The position numbers were made by a program, and so were the translations under genes. A model generated the notes under the pieces. The model did not search any database and was not told the origin of the DNA. It saw only the letters and a list, made by a program, of their open reading frames with translations. Positions 1 through 9,200 of a stretch of DNA of 64,000 bases are shown piece after piece. This DNA is from an uncultured Clostridia bacterium (GTDB lineage Bacteria; Bacillota; Clostridia; Oscillospirales; Acutalibacteraceae): contig CANQUV010000002.1 in NCBI GenBank assembly GCA_947627135.1, positions 62,001 through 126,000 on the forward strand. The letters run 5' to 3'. Positions within the stretch are counted from its first letter, which is position 1, and each line of letters begins with the position of its first letter.

Positions 1-327
1 AATTTTATCTATGCAAAAAAAATAATTGAGTATATAGGTAAAAACTATTTAGATGATATTTCACTTAAAGAAATGGCAGATATAGTCGGCCTTAGTCCTG
101 CTTACTTTTCAAAATATTTTAAAAGCATTACTGAAACAAGTCCTATACAATATTTAAATCTTGTTAGACTTGAACACGCACTTTCGGATATGCTTAATTA
201 CAATGAAAGCGTAACACAGGCATCAATGAATAATGGCTTTGCAAGTACAAAAGCATTTATTGAAATATGTAAAAAAGTTTACGGCTGTACTCCGGTGCAA
301 TATAAAAAAAGATTTATTAATAAATAA
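1..327 (+). CDS. AraC-family transcriptional regulator, C-terminal HTH region (5' truncated by window edge)
   Basis: Frame is open from base 1 (NFIYAKKIIEYIGKNYLDDISLKEMADIVGLSPAYFSKYFKSITETSPIQYLN...), with a typical AraC double-HTH pattern ending at 327. Confidence 0.9.
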   Translation, partial: NFIYAKKIIEYIGKNYLDDISLKEMADIVGLSPAYFSKYFKSITETSPIQYLNLVRLEHALSDMLNYNESVTQASMNNGFASTKAFIEICKKVYGCTPVQYKKRFINK

Positions 328-356
328 AACAATTACTTTTATTTTTAAAGAAACCT

Positions 357-397
357 AAAAAGGCCGTTCATTCTTATTTTGAATGAACGGCCTTTTT
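357..397. terminator. Bidirectional intrinsic terminator
   Basis: Perfect inverted repeat aaaaaggccgttcattc...gaatgaacggccttttt between convergent genes. Confidence 0.85.
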
Positions 398-409
398 ATT
401 GTTTTTAAA

Positions 410-1501
410 TTATACCTGCGCAATTTTATTAGTTATAATTTCAAAAAGCTTATCATATCTTGTCCACTTTTTAATAAGTTCCAGTAAAACGGATATGCCG
501 TAACAAACAACTGTCAATACAACAAATATAATAATAGAATACTTAAAACTATAAATAAATGTTTTAAAATACATATCGTAAATAAAAACATGGAACATAT
601 ATATATTTCCGCTGTGTTTTCCTAAATTCTCTAATACATTATTTAATACAGGAATATTTGAAATTACCAGGAAGGAAAGTAGGATTACAGGTAAAATAAA
701 CATCCCATCTAATTCTACTGATACTTTAAAAATTGTAACTTTATAATAAAATGTAATTAAAATTAATAAAAGCAAAACTGGAATACAAATTCTGTATAAT
801 TGTATTCTCTTTGGTATTCTTTCGAATACATCAAATTTAGAAAAATACATTCCAATAACAAAAGGAAACAAATACTCTTTTACACAAGCTACATCCGGTA
901 ATATGTATAAAGGAACAAAAATTATAAACAATGTAAAAACAATTGATATTTCAGGAAATTTTTCAAAAATTTTAAAAATAAGAGGAAAAAACATATTTAG
1001 AAAAATAATAAGAGTCATAAACCACCATGAGGAGTTCATTGTCTGAATTATCCCTCCTCCTCCGTTCCAACCGGACATTCCGAAAAAGTCCCGTAAAAAA
1101 TACCAGAAATTGTTTTCGTAAATTGTTGTGGGAGGATAATTAAAAATAAATCCTAACGGAACAAATATTATGTATATAAACCAAAAATTTGATAATAGAT
1201 GCAATACGTGATTTACGGCATATTTAACTTTTTCCTTTATTCCGGTATTACCCCCCCCCATTGAATTTTTATTCAAATAGGAAGTATAGCTTTTATATAA
1301 CCCAAATCCGCTCAAAAAAACAAATATGGCTACACATATTTTGAAAAATACTGAAATGACAGTTTCCGCAGGAACATCATGATACTTAAAAACAGGCGTA
1401 AAGCTATTCATAACCTCAAGTGTCTCAAAAAATAAATGATGCCACAACAACATTAAAACAGCAATTCCCTTTGCAATATTTGTTTGTCTTTTATCAAACA
1501 T
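410..1501 (-). CDS. Acyltransferase family 3 membrane protein (copy 1)
   Basis: 363 aa, MFDKRQTNIAKGIAVLMLLWHHLF..., multi-TM; acyltransferase-3/OafA-like N-terminal motif; contains a G9 tract. Confidence 0.85.
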   Translation of the reverse strand: MFDKRQTNIAKGIAVLMLLWHHLFFETLEVMNSFTPVFKYHDVPAETVISVFFKICVAIFVFLSGFGLYKSYTSYLNKNSMGGGNTGIKEKVKYAVNHVLHLLSNFWFIYIIFVPLGFIFNYPPTTIYENNFWYFLRDFFGMSGWNGGGGIIQTMNSSWWFMTLIIFLNMFFPLIFKIFEKFPEISIVFTLFIIFVPLYILPDVACVKEYLFPFVIGMYFSKFDVFERIPKRIQLYRICIPVLLLLILITFYYKVTIFKVSVELDGMFILPVILLSFLVISNIPVLNNVLENLGKHSGNIYMFHVFIYDMYFKTFIYSFKYSIIIFVVLTVVCYGISVLLELIKKWTRYDKLFEIITNKIAQV

Positions 1502-1534
1502 ATTTCCTTCCCCTAAACCTAAACATCATATATT

Positions 1535-1560
1535 TTATTCATAAATTGAATTTACTTCAA
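1535..1560 (-). pseudogene. Remnant of the asnB 3' end (EVNSIYE-stop versus DVNSIDE-stop)
   Basis: Upstream of copy 1, the minus strand reads GAA GTA AAT TCA ATT TAT GAA TAA. The asnB tail reads GAT GTA AAT TCT ATT GAT GAA TAA in the same position relative to copy 2. Confidence 0.65.
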
Positions 1561-1664
1561 TTAAAATTCAATAAACAAGTTTCTTTACACAATTCTATTT
1601 CAAAAATAAAACAAAAAACTGTTTGTTCTTAATTTGAATGAACGGCCTTTTTATTGTTTTTAAA

Positions 1665-2732
1665 TTATGCCTGCGCAATTTTATTAGTTATAATTTCAAA
1701 AAGCTTATCATATCTTGTCCACTTTTTAATAAGTTCCAGTAAAACGGATATACCGTAACAAACAACTGTCAATACAACAAATATAATAATAGAATACTTA
1801 AAACTATAAATAAACGTTTTAAAATACATATCGTAAATAAAAACATGGAACATATATATATTTCCGCTGTGTTTTCCTAAATTCTCTAACACATTATTTA
1901 ATACAGGAATCTTTGAAATTACCAGGAAGGAAAGAAGGATTACAGGTAAAGCAAAAAATTCATCTAAATTTTTATCATAAGTAAATAATAAGATTTTAAT
2001 AAAAAATCCAATTACAATTGATGATATTAACACCGGAACACATATTTTATATAATTGAAATCGTTTGGGTATTCTCTCAAATACACTAAATTTAGAAAAA
2101 TACATTCCAAGAACAAAAGGAAAAAAATAAACATTTACATCTGCAATACTCGGTAATATTGGTATAAGAAATATTATAATATGAGGATATTTATTAAAGA
2201 ATTTATAAATTAGGGGGAAAAAAATATTTAATATAAGTATCAGAGTCATAAACCACCATGAGGAGTTCATTGTCTGAATTATTCCTCCTGCTCTGTCCCA
2301 ACCGGACATTCCGAAAAAGTCCCGTAAAAAATACCAGAAATTGTTTTCGTAAATTGTTGTGGGAGGATAATTAAAAATAAATCCTAACGGAACAAATATT
2401 ATGTATATAAACCAAAAATTTGATAATAGATGCAATACGTGATTTACGGCATATTTAACTTTTTCCTTTATTCCGGTATTACCCCCCCCCATTGAATTTT
2501 TATTCAAATAGGAAGTATAGCTTTTATATAACCCAAATCCGCTCAAAAAAACAAATATGGCTACACATATTTTGAAAAATACTGAAATGACAGTTTCCGC
2601 AGGAACATCATGATACTTAAAAACAGGCGTAAAGCTATTCATAACCTCAAGTGTCTCAAAAAATAAATGATGCCACAACAACATTAAAACAGCAATTCCC
2701 TTTGCAATATTTGTTTGTCTTTTATCAAACAT
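1665..2732 (-). CDS. Acyltransferase family 3 membrane protein (copy 2)
   Basis: 355 aa. First ~145 aa and last ~75 aa almost identical to copy 1, centre divergent; contains a G9 tract. Confidence 0.85.
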   Translation of the reverse strand: MFDKRQTNIAKGIAVLMLLWHHLFFETLEVMNSFTPVFKYHDVPAETVISVFFKICVAIFVFLSGFGLYKSYTSYLNKNSMGGGNTGIKEKVKYAVNHVLHLLSNFWFIYIIFVPLGFIFNYPPTTIYENNFWYFLRDFFGMSGWDRAGGIIQTMNSSWWFMTLILILNIFFPLIYKFFNKYPHIIIFLIPILPSIADVNVYFFPFVLGMYFSKFSVFERIPKRFQLYKICVPVLISSIVIGFFIKILLFTYDKNLDEFFALPVILLSFLVISKIPVLNNVLENLGKHSGNIYMFHVFIYDMYFKTFIYSFKYSIIIFVVLTVVCYGISVLLELIKKWTRYDKLFEIITNKIAQA

Positions 2733-2765
2733 ATTTCCTTCCCCTAAACCTAAACATAATATATT

Positions 2766-5030
2766 TTATTCATCAATAGAATTTACATCATTAATAATTT
2801 TATCAATTTCGTCGTCTGTTGCAATCGGCTTTTGTGCTTCAATTTTTAAATCTTCCGGCTTTTTAGCATTTTTAAGTGCCTGTGATGATGAAAAAATATC
2901 TTCGTAAACTTTTTGGGCCTGTGAAGTATCTTCGTTTATTTCTTCAATTATATTATCAGTTGAATCTTCATTAATATCTTCAATTTTTTCTTTCATTTCT
3001 TCTTCATTGTTATTACTTGTATCTTCTTGGGATATTGGCAAATTTATTTTTTCAATGCCCTCGTTTAAAATTCTCTCTGTTTCCTCAAAAGCCTCAGCTT
3101 CTGCCTTTTCTGCTTCTTCCTGTGCTTTTCTGCGTCTTTCTTCTGCCTGTTTTTTAAGTTCTGCAAGGTGATTTTCAGGCTTTGTTACCTTTTTTTCACC
3201 CTCTTTAAAGTAAATATCATACCAAACAAGAAAAACATAAATTGTCCAAACCTTGCGGCTGTTATCCTCTTTGTTATTGTAATGCTCATCAAGCCAGTCA
3301 AGTAAAATATCGCAGTTAAAAAATTTCTGGGCAGTTTTGCTTAAAAATTTTTCTCTTACTACCATATAGTAATGCTCATCTCTTAACCATACCCTTGTTG
3401 GAACGGGAAAGCCCAGTTTTTCTTTTTCTGCTGTTTCTATTGGAAGATGTCTTGCTGCTGCTTTACGCATGGCATATTTTGTGTTTTGCTTGTTGCATCT
3501 TAATTTTGTTGGAAGCTTGGACGCAACCTTGAATACCTCTTTATCAAGGAACGGTACTCTTAATTCAAGAGAATTTGCCATACTCATTCTGTCTGCCTTA
3601 AGAAGAATATCACCAACCATCCACATATTTATATCCAAATACTGCATTTTTGTAACATCGTCATATTTTCTGGCTTTGATGTAATGTTTTTTAGTAAGCT
3701 CCTGGGGACGGGTAGCAATAGACGGATCTTTCAAAAGCGCCTGCTTTTCCTCTTTATCATACATAAAGGCGTTACCTATAAAACGCTCTTCAAGAGGATG
3801 GGTCGCTCTTATGAGATAATCTCTGCCTTTAATATCAGGGAGCTTTTTGCAAAGCTTGCAAATTGCTTTTCTGATGCAATAAGGCACGATTGTCTGATAT
3901 ATTTTAAAAACTCTGGGATCGTTATAACAGGTGTATCCGCCAAACAGCTCGTCCGCACCTTCTCCTGAAAGCACAACCTTTACATATTCACTTGCAAGGC
4001 GTGATACAAAGTAAAGAGCAATACAGGAAGGGTCTGCCAAAGGCTGGTCCATATAGTACTGGACTGTTGGAACTGCATCCCAGAATTCTTCACTTGAAAT
4101 CAGGTGAGTATGATGTTCAACACCGATTTTTTTACTTAAATTTTCCGCCCAGCTGATCTCGTTATATTTTTTGCCGAAATCAAAACCGACCGTAAATGTT
4201 TTTTGGTCTGCAAAGTATGTTGAAACATAGCTTGAGTCAACACCGCTTGACAGAAAACAGCCAACCTCTACATCAGCTATTTTATGTGCATTTACTGAAT
4301 TTTCAAAAACCTTTTCAATTTTATCTACCGCTTCTTCTTCTGTAAGAGTTTCGTCAGGCTCAAATTTAGGGTCAAAATAACGGGTCGTTTCAATTTTTCC
4401 GTCTTTATACCAAAGGTAATGTCCCGGAAGAAGGCAGTAAACACCCTCAAAGAATGTTTCAGGCGGTACGCAGTACTGATATGAAAGATAAGTATCCAGG
4501 GCGTTATAGTTAAATTCCTTTTCAAATTCAGGATATTCAAGAATACTTTTTATTTCACTTGCGTAAATAAAGTTACCGTTTACCATAGTGTAGTGCATGG
4601 GCTTGATTCCAAAAAAGTCACGAGCTATGAATACAGACTTATCCACCGTATTGTAAATGGCAAAACCAAACATTCCTCTTAATTTATCAAGGAGTCCCTC
4701 CTGCCATTCTTCAAAGCCGTGAATTAAAACTTCCGAGTCGGTATCCGTGTAGAATTTATGACCCTTTTCAATGAGGATCTTTCTCAAATCCTGATAATTG
4801 TAAATTTCACCGTTAAAAGTAAGAACAAGGGTTTTGTCTTCGTTATAAATAGGCTGACTTCCTGTTAAACCGATATCAATAATACTTAAACGACGAAATC
4901 CCATTGAAATATAATCATCGGTGAAAACACCGTCTGAGTCAGGACCTCTGTGAGTTATTACCTCTGTCATATTTTTTATTGTCTGATCACGGTCAACGAC
5001 CTGACCTGTAAATCCGCAAATACCGCACAT
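2766..5030 (-). CDS. asnB: Asparagine synthase (glutamine-hydrolysing) with long charged C-terminal extension
   Basis: MCGICGFTGQ... class II amidotransferase N-terminus (Cys2 nucleophile) and SGEGADELFGGY synthetase motif. Start moved from 5090 to the MCGICG methionine at 5030. Confidence 0.93.
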   Translation of the reverse strand: MCGICGFTGQVVDRDQTIKNMTEVITHRGPDSDGVFTDDYISMGFRRLSIIDIGLTGSQPIYNEDKTLVLTFNGEIYNYQDLRKILIEKGHKFYTDTDSEVLIHGFEEWQEGLLDKLRGMFGFAIYNTVDKSVFIARDFFGIKPMHYTMVNGNFIYASEIKSILEYPEFEKEFNYNALDTYLSYQYCVPPETFFEGVYCLLPGHYLWYKDGKIETTRYFDPKFEPDETLTEEEAVDKIEKVFENSVNAHKIADVEVGCFLSSGVDSSYVSTYFADQKTFTVGFDFGKKYNEISWAENLSKKIGVEHHTHLISSEEFWDAVPTVQYYMDQPLADPSCIALYFVSRLASEYVKVVLSGEGADELFGGYTCYNDPRVFKIYQTIVPYCIRKAICKLCKKLPDIKGRDYLIRATHPLEERFIGNAFMYDKEEKQALLKDPSIATRPQELTKKHYIKARKYDDVTKMQYLDINMWMVGDILLKADRMSMANSLELRVPFLDKEVFKVASKLPTKLRCNKQNTKYAMRKAAARHLPIETAEKEKLGFPVPTRVWLRDEHYYMVVREKFLSKTAQKFFNCDILLDWLDEHYNNKEDNSRKVWTIYVFLVWYDIYFKEGEKKVTKPENHLAELKKQAEERRRKAQEEAEKAEAEAFEETERILNEGIEKINLPISQEDTSNNNEEEMKEKIEDINEDSTDNIIEEINEDTSQAQKVYEDIFSSSQALKNAKKPEDLKIEAQKPIATDDEIDKIINDVNSIDE

Positions 5031-5140
5031 AATGCAGTCTCCTTTCAAAAGGCAGCCGATGGCTGCACCTATCCGAGCAGATAGCACCATATAATAGCAC
5101 CCTTTTATGCCCGACTGTTTCCAAGCAGTTTTCTAAAAAA
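5031..5140 (-). promoter_or_regulatory. Structured 5' leader of asnB (possible cis-regulatory RNA, class unknown)
   Basis: Minus strand contains consecutive hairpins CTATC-TGCTCG-GATAG, GCAGCC-ATC-GGCTGC and CCTTT-TGA-AAGG just before GGAGACTGCATT-ATG. Confidence 0.4.
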
Positions 5141-5261
5141 GTAAAAATAATATGTATAAAATATTTTATCATATTTTTATTTCTTTAGCAACTGAATATA
5201 ACTAAAAACTATAATTTTATCCCATACCTTGATGTTTTTTCCTTTTTCGTAAGATTTTGTA

Positions 5262-5290
5262 TTGCTAAAAATCACAAGCTGTTATATAAT
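5262..5290 (+). promoter_or_regulatory. SigA-type promoter for the DUF554 gene
   Basis: TTGCTA (5262-5267), 17-bp spacer, TATAAT (5285-5290). Confidence 0.65.
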
Positions 5291-5318
5291 TTTTATATAT
5301 GTTTATGTGAGGTTAAAA

Positions 5319-6041
5319 ATGGTTATTATTGGCTTATTAGGTACAATTGTTAATACTTTAACGGTATTGTTAGGTTCTTCTTTAGGACTTTTAATGAAAA
5401 AAGGCATTTCCGAAAGGTTTTCAGATATAATTTTCAAAGGACTTGCATTGGTAACGATTTTTATAGGTATTTCAGGTTCTCTTGTTGGTGAAAACACACT
5501 TTTGGCAGTTATTGCTATGGTATTGGGGGCATTTTTAGGAGAGCTTATAAATATTGACAAACATATTAACACACTGAGTAAAAGGCTTGAAAGCAAATTT
5601 GATAAAGGAAACACAAATTCAACTTTTTCTCAGGGTTTTACATCAGCGTGTCTGCTATTCTGTGTTGGCGCTATGACCATTGTAGGCTGTTTACAAGCAG
5701 GTTTAAAAGGTGACAATACCGTACTTTATACAAAATCAACAATGGATTTTGTCTCCTCGTTTATTTTTGCAAGCACTATGGGACTTGGAGTTGTTTTTTC
5801 AAGCGTATTTGTGCTTGTTTATCAGGGACTGTTAACTTTGCTTGCAGGAGTTTTATCTCCGATTTTAACAACTTCGGTAATAAATGAGATGTCCTGTGTA
5901 GGTTACATAATCATTATAGGTCTGGGGCTTAATATGCTGAACTTAACAAAACTTAAAATTATGAACTTTGTGCCTGCAATTTTTCTGCCTATACTGTTAT
6001 GTCCCGTTTATGAATGGATATTAAAATTATTTCCCGTATAA
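5319..6041 (+). CDS. DUF554 family membrane protein (YdfK-like)
   Basis: MVIIGLLGTIVNTLTVLLGSSLGLLMKKGI... The ORF-track start at 5262 falls in the promoter -35 box, so the ATG at 5319 preceded by gtgagg is preferred. Confidence 0.85.
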   Translation: MVIIGLLGTIVNTLTVLLGSSLGLLMKKGISERFSDIIFKGLALVTIFIGISGSLVGENTLLAVIAMVLGAFLGELINIDKHINTLSKRLESKFDKGNTNSTFSQGFTSACLLFCVGAMTIVGCLQAGLKGDNTVLYTKSTMDFVSSFIFASTMGLGVVFSSVFVLVYQGLLTLLAGVLSPILTTSVINEMSCVGYIIIIGLGLNMLNLTKLKIMNFVPAIFLPILLCPVYEWILKLFPV

Positions 6042-6082
6042 TTTTTCCATGTAACATGTAATTTAAAATAAATAATTCTCTT

Positions 6083-6115
6083 AAAAGCTGTTTTAAATTT
6101 AAGACAGCTTTTTTT
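6083..6115 (+). terminator. Intrinsic terminator
   Basis: aaaagctgttttaaatttaagacagctttttttt hairpin plus T-run. Confidence 0.75.
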
Positions 6116-6251
6116 GCATAATTAATTACAATATAAAAATGTCAATAATTCTTTTAGTTTTGATATGTATAATTCTAATTGAAAACTAAAACCAATATTT
6201 AATATGTTAGAATTTAAGTTAATAATTGATTTTTTCAGGAGGCATGTTGGT

Positions 6252-9200
6252 ATGTCACAAGTATTGAGACTTTTTGCGGAAAAGCGAGAGGGTTTTGATG
6301 TTCTTGCAAAGCAGACTTTGTGGGACTTACGCCACAATTTAGGAATAAAATCTATAAAAGACTTAAGATATGTAAACAGATATGATATATCAGGACTTTC
6401 TAAGGAAGATTTTGATAAAGCAAAGGGAATTATTTTATCCGAACCCAACGCTGATATAATTTACGAGGAAACTTTACCTGTTGAAGAAGGATGGCAAGTA
6501 TTCGCTATGGAATATTTACCGGGCCAATACGACCAGAGGGGCGACTCTGCGGAGCAGTGTGTTCAGCTTTTAACACAGGGCGAGCGCTGTAAGGTATTAA
6601 CTGCAAGAGTTATTGTACTAAAGGGCGATATTACCGAGGACGAGCTTAACAAGGTGAAGGAATACCTTGTAAACCCTGTTGAAAGCCGAATTGCCTCACT
6701 TGATAAGCCGGATACTCTTGACATTCCGGCAGAAGTTCCCGAAAAGGTAAAAACCGTTGACGGATTTATAAGCTGGAATAAAGAGGAAATGACAAACTAC
6801 TACAACTCAATGGGATTTGCCATGACGTTATCCGACCTTGAATTTTGCCGTGACTATTTTAGAGATACTGAGCATCGTGATCCGTTTGTTACGGAGCTGC
6901 GGGTAATTGACACATACTGGTCAGACCATTGTAGACACACAACATTTTTAACAAGACTTGATAAAATTGAAATAGAGAAAAAAGCTTTAGGAGAAGTTAT
7001 AGAAAACGCCCTTAAAGCCTACTTTGATGCAAGAGACGAAGTTTACGGAAAAGACACAAACAGAGATGTATCTTTAATGGATATGGCTCTTGTGGGGATG
7101 AAGCTTCTTAAAAAGAGAGGACTTATACCCGACCTTGACGAAAGCGATGAAATTAATGCCTGCTCAATTGAAGTACCCGTTACAATAGACGGAAAAACAG
7201 AACAGTGGCTAGTTCAGTTTAAAAACGAAACTCACAATCACCCAACGGAAATTGAACCATTCGGCGGAGCGGCAACTTGTCTTGGCGGAGCAATAAGAGA
7301 TCCGCTTTCAGGCAGAAGCTATGTATATCAGGCAATGCGAGTTACAGGTTCAGGCGACCCTACCATTCCTTTTAAAGATACAATGAAAGGAAAGCTTCCC
7401 ACAAGAAAGATCACAACAGGCGCCGCACAGGGATACAGCTCTTACGGCAACCAGATAGGTCTTGCAACCGGTCAGGTTACAGAGCTTTACGATAAAGGAT
7501 ATGTTGCAAAGAGAATGGAGATCGGTGCGGTGATCGGTGCTTCACCAAAAGAAAATGTTATCCGTGAGGTACCTGCTCCCGACGATGTTATCGTTCTTTT
7601 AGGCGGAAGAACAGGCCGTGACGGCTGCGGCGGTGCAACAGGCTCATCAAAGGCACATACATTAAGCTCCATTGAGACCTGCGGTGCAGAGGTTCAAAAG
7701 GGTAATCCGCCGACAGAAAGAAAAATTCAGCGACTGTTTAGAAACGGCAAGGTAGCAAAAATGATAAAACGCTGTAACGATTTCGGCGCAGGCGGAGTTT
7801 GCGTTGCAATCGGAGAACTTGCAGACGGACTTGCAGTTGACCTTGATAAAGTAACTAAAAAATACGAAGGTCTTGACGGTACAGAACTTGCAATTTCAGA
7901 AAGTCAGGAAAGAATGGCGGTCGTACTGGACAAGAACGATGTTGATAAATTTATACAGAAAGCAGAAAAAGAAAATCTTGAAGCAACAGCAGTTGCAGTT
8001 GTAACAGAAAACCCACGTCTTACAATGAAATGGAGAGGCGATACAATTGTAGATTTAAGCAGGGAATTTCTTAATACAAACGGAGTAACACAAATTGCGA
8101 ATGCATATATTAATGTTCCCGATGCAGAGGATTGTTACAGAAACAACTGTCCTAATGTATTAAAGGATTTAAGTCTTGAAGAAGCTTTTGTTAAAAACCT
8201 TGAAAGACTTGAGGTATGCTCACAAATCGGTTTAAGCGAACGCTTCGACGCCTCTATTGGCGCTGCAACAGTTATAATGCCATTCGGGGGTAAAACGCAG
8301 CTTACCCCGCAGGAGGCTATGGCGGCTAAAATTCCCCTTGAAAAAGGAGATACAGACGACGCTACCGCTATGAGTTTCGGATACATTCCCGGCGTATCAC
8401 GCTGGAGTCCGTTCCACGGTTCCGCCTATGCAGTTGTAGAATCACTTTCCAAGCTTCTTGCAATCGGCGCTTATCCTCTTAAAGCAAGACTTACCTTCCA
8501 GGAATATTTTGAACGTCTTATGACTGACCCTAAACGCTGGGGCAAACCTGCCGCCGCACTTTTAGGCGCTATGGAGGCTCAGCTTCAGCTTGAAATCCCG
8601 TCAATCGGCGGTAAAGACAGTATGTCAGGAACATTTGAAGATATTGATGTTCCTCCTACTCTGGTAAGCTTTGCAGTTGCTATGACAAAAGCTTCAAAAA
8701 CAATTTCATCTGAATTTAAAAAGGCAAATTCAAAGGTTATATATGTTCCGGTTCCCGAAAATAAGGAAACCCTAATGCCTGATTGGGCTAAGCTTAAAGA
8801 AATGTATAACGCCGTTTATGATCTTGTGGAACAGGGTAAAGTATTGTCTGCTTCCGTTACAAAAGAGGGCGGTGCCGCTGCAAGCGTTTGTAAGGCAAGC
8901 TTCGGTAACAAAATCGGTTTTAATTTTGCAAATGAACTTAATTTTGACGAACTTTTTGCTCCGTTCTCCGGCTCGCTTATTCTTGAACTTGCAGATGGTG
9001 CAGAACTTGATAAAAATGTACTTTATTATGATTTAGGTGTGACAGTCAGTGAAGAAAAAATTTCAATCGGCGGTAAAAAATTTGAAATCGATACGCTCAT
9101 TGATAAGTGGAGCGAACCGCTTGAAAAGATATTCCCGACGAAAGCAGAATGTCCTGAAATTGAAACAGACGGAAGATTATATACAGAAAGAAATACAAAA

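Noticed and set aside
1420-1632. Plus-strand 70-aa ORF over the acyltransferase 5' end
   Set aside because: No RBS; antisense to the conserved N-terminus and the duplication scar.
5262-5318. N-terminal extension MLKITSCYIIFIYVYVRLK on the DUF554 protein
   Set aside because: It overlaps a consensus -35/-10 promoter; the ATG at 5319 with an SD is the likely start.
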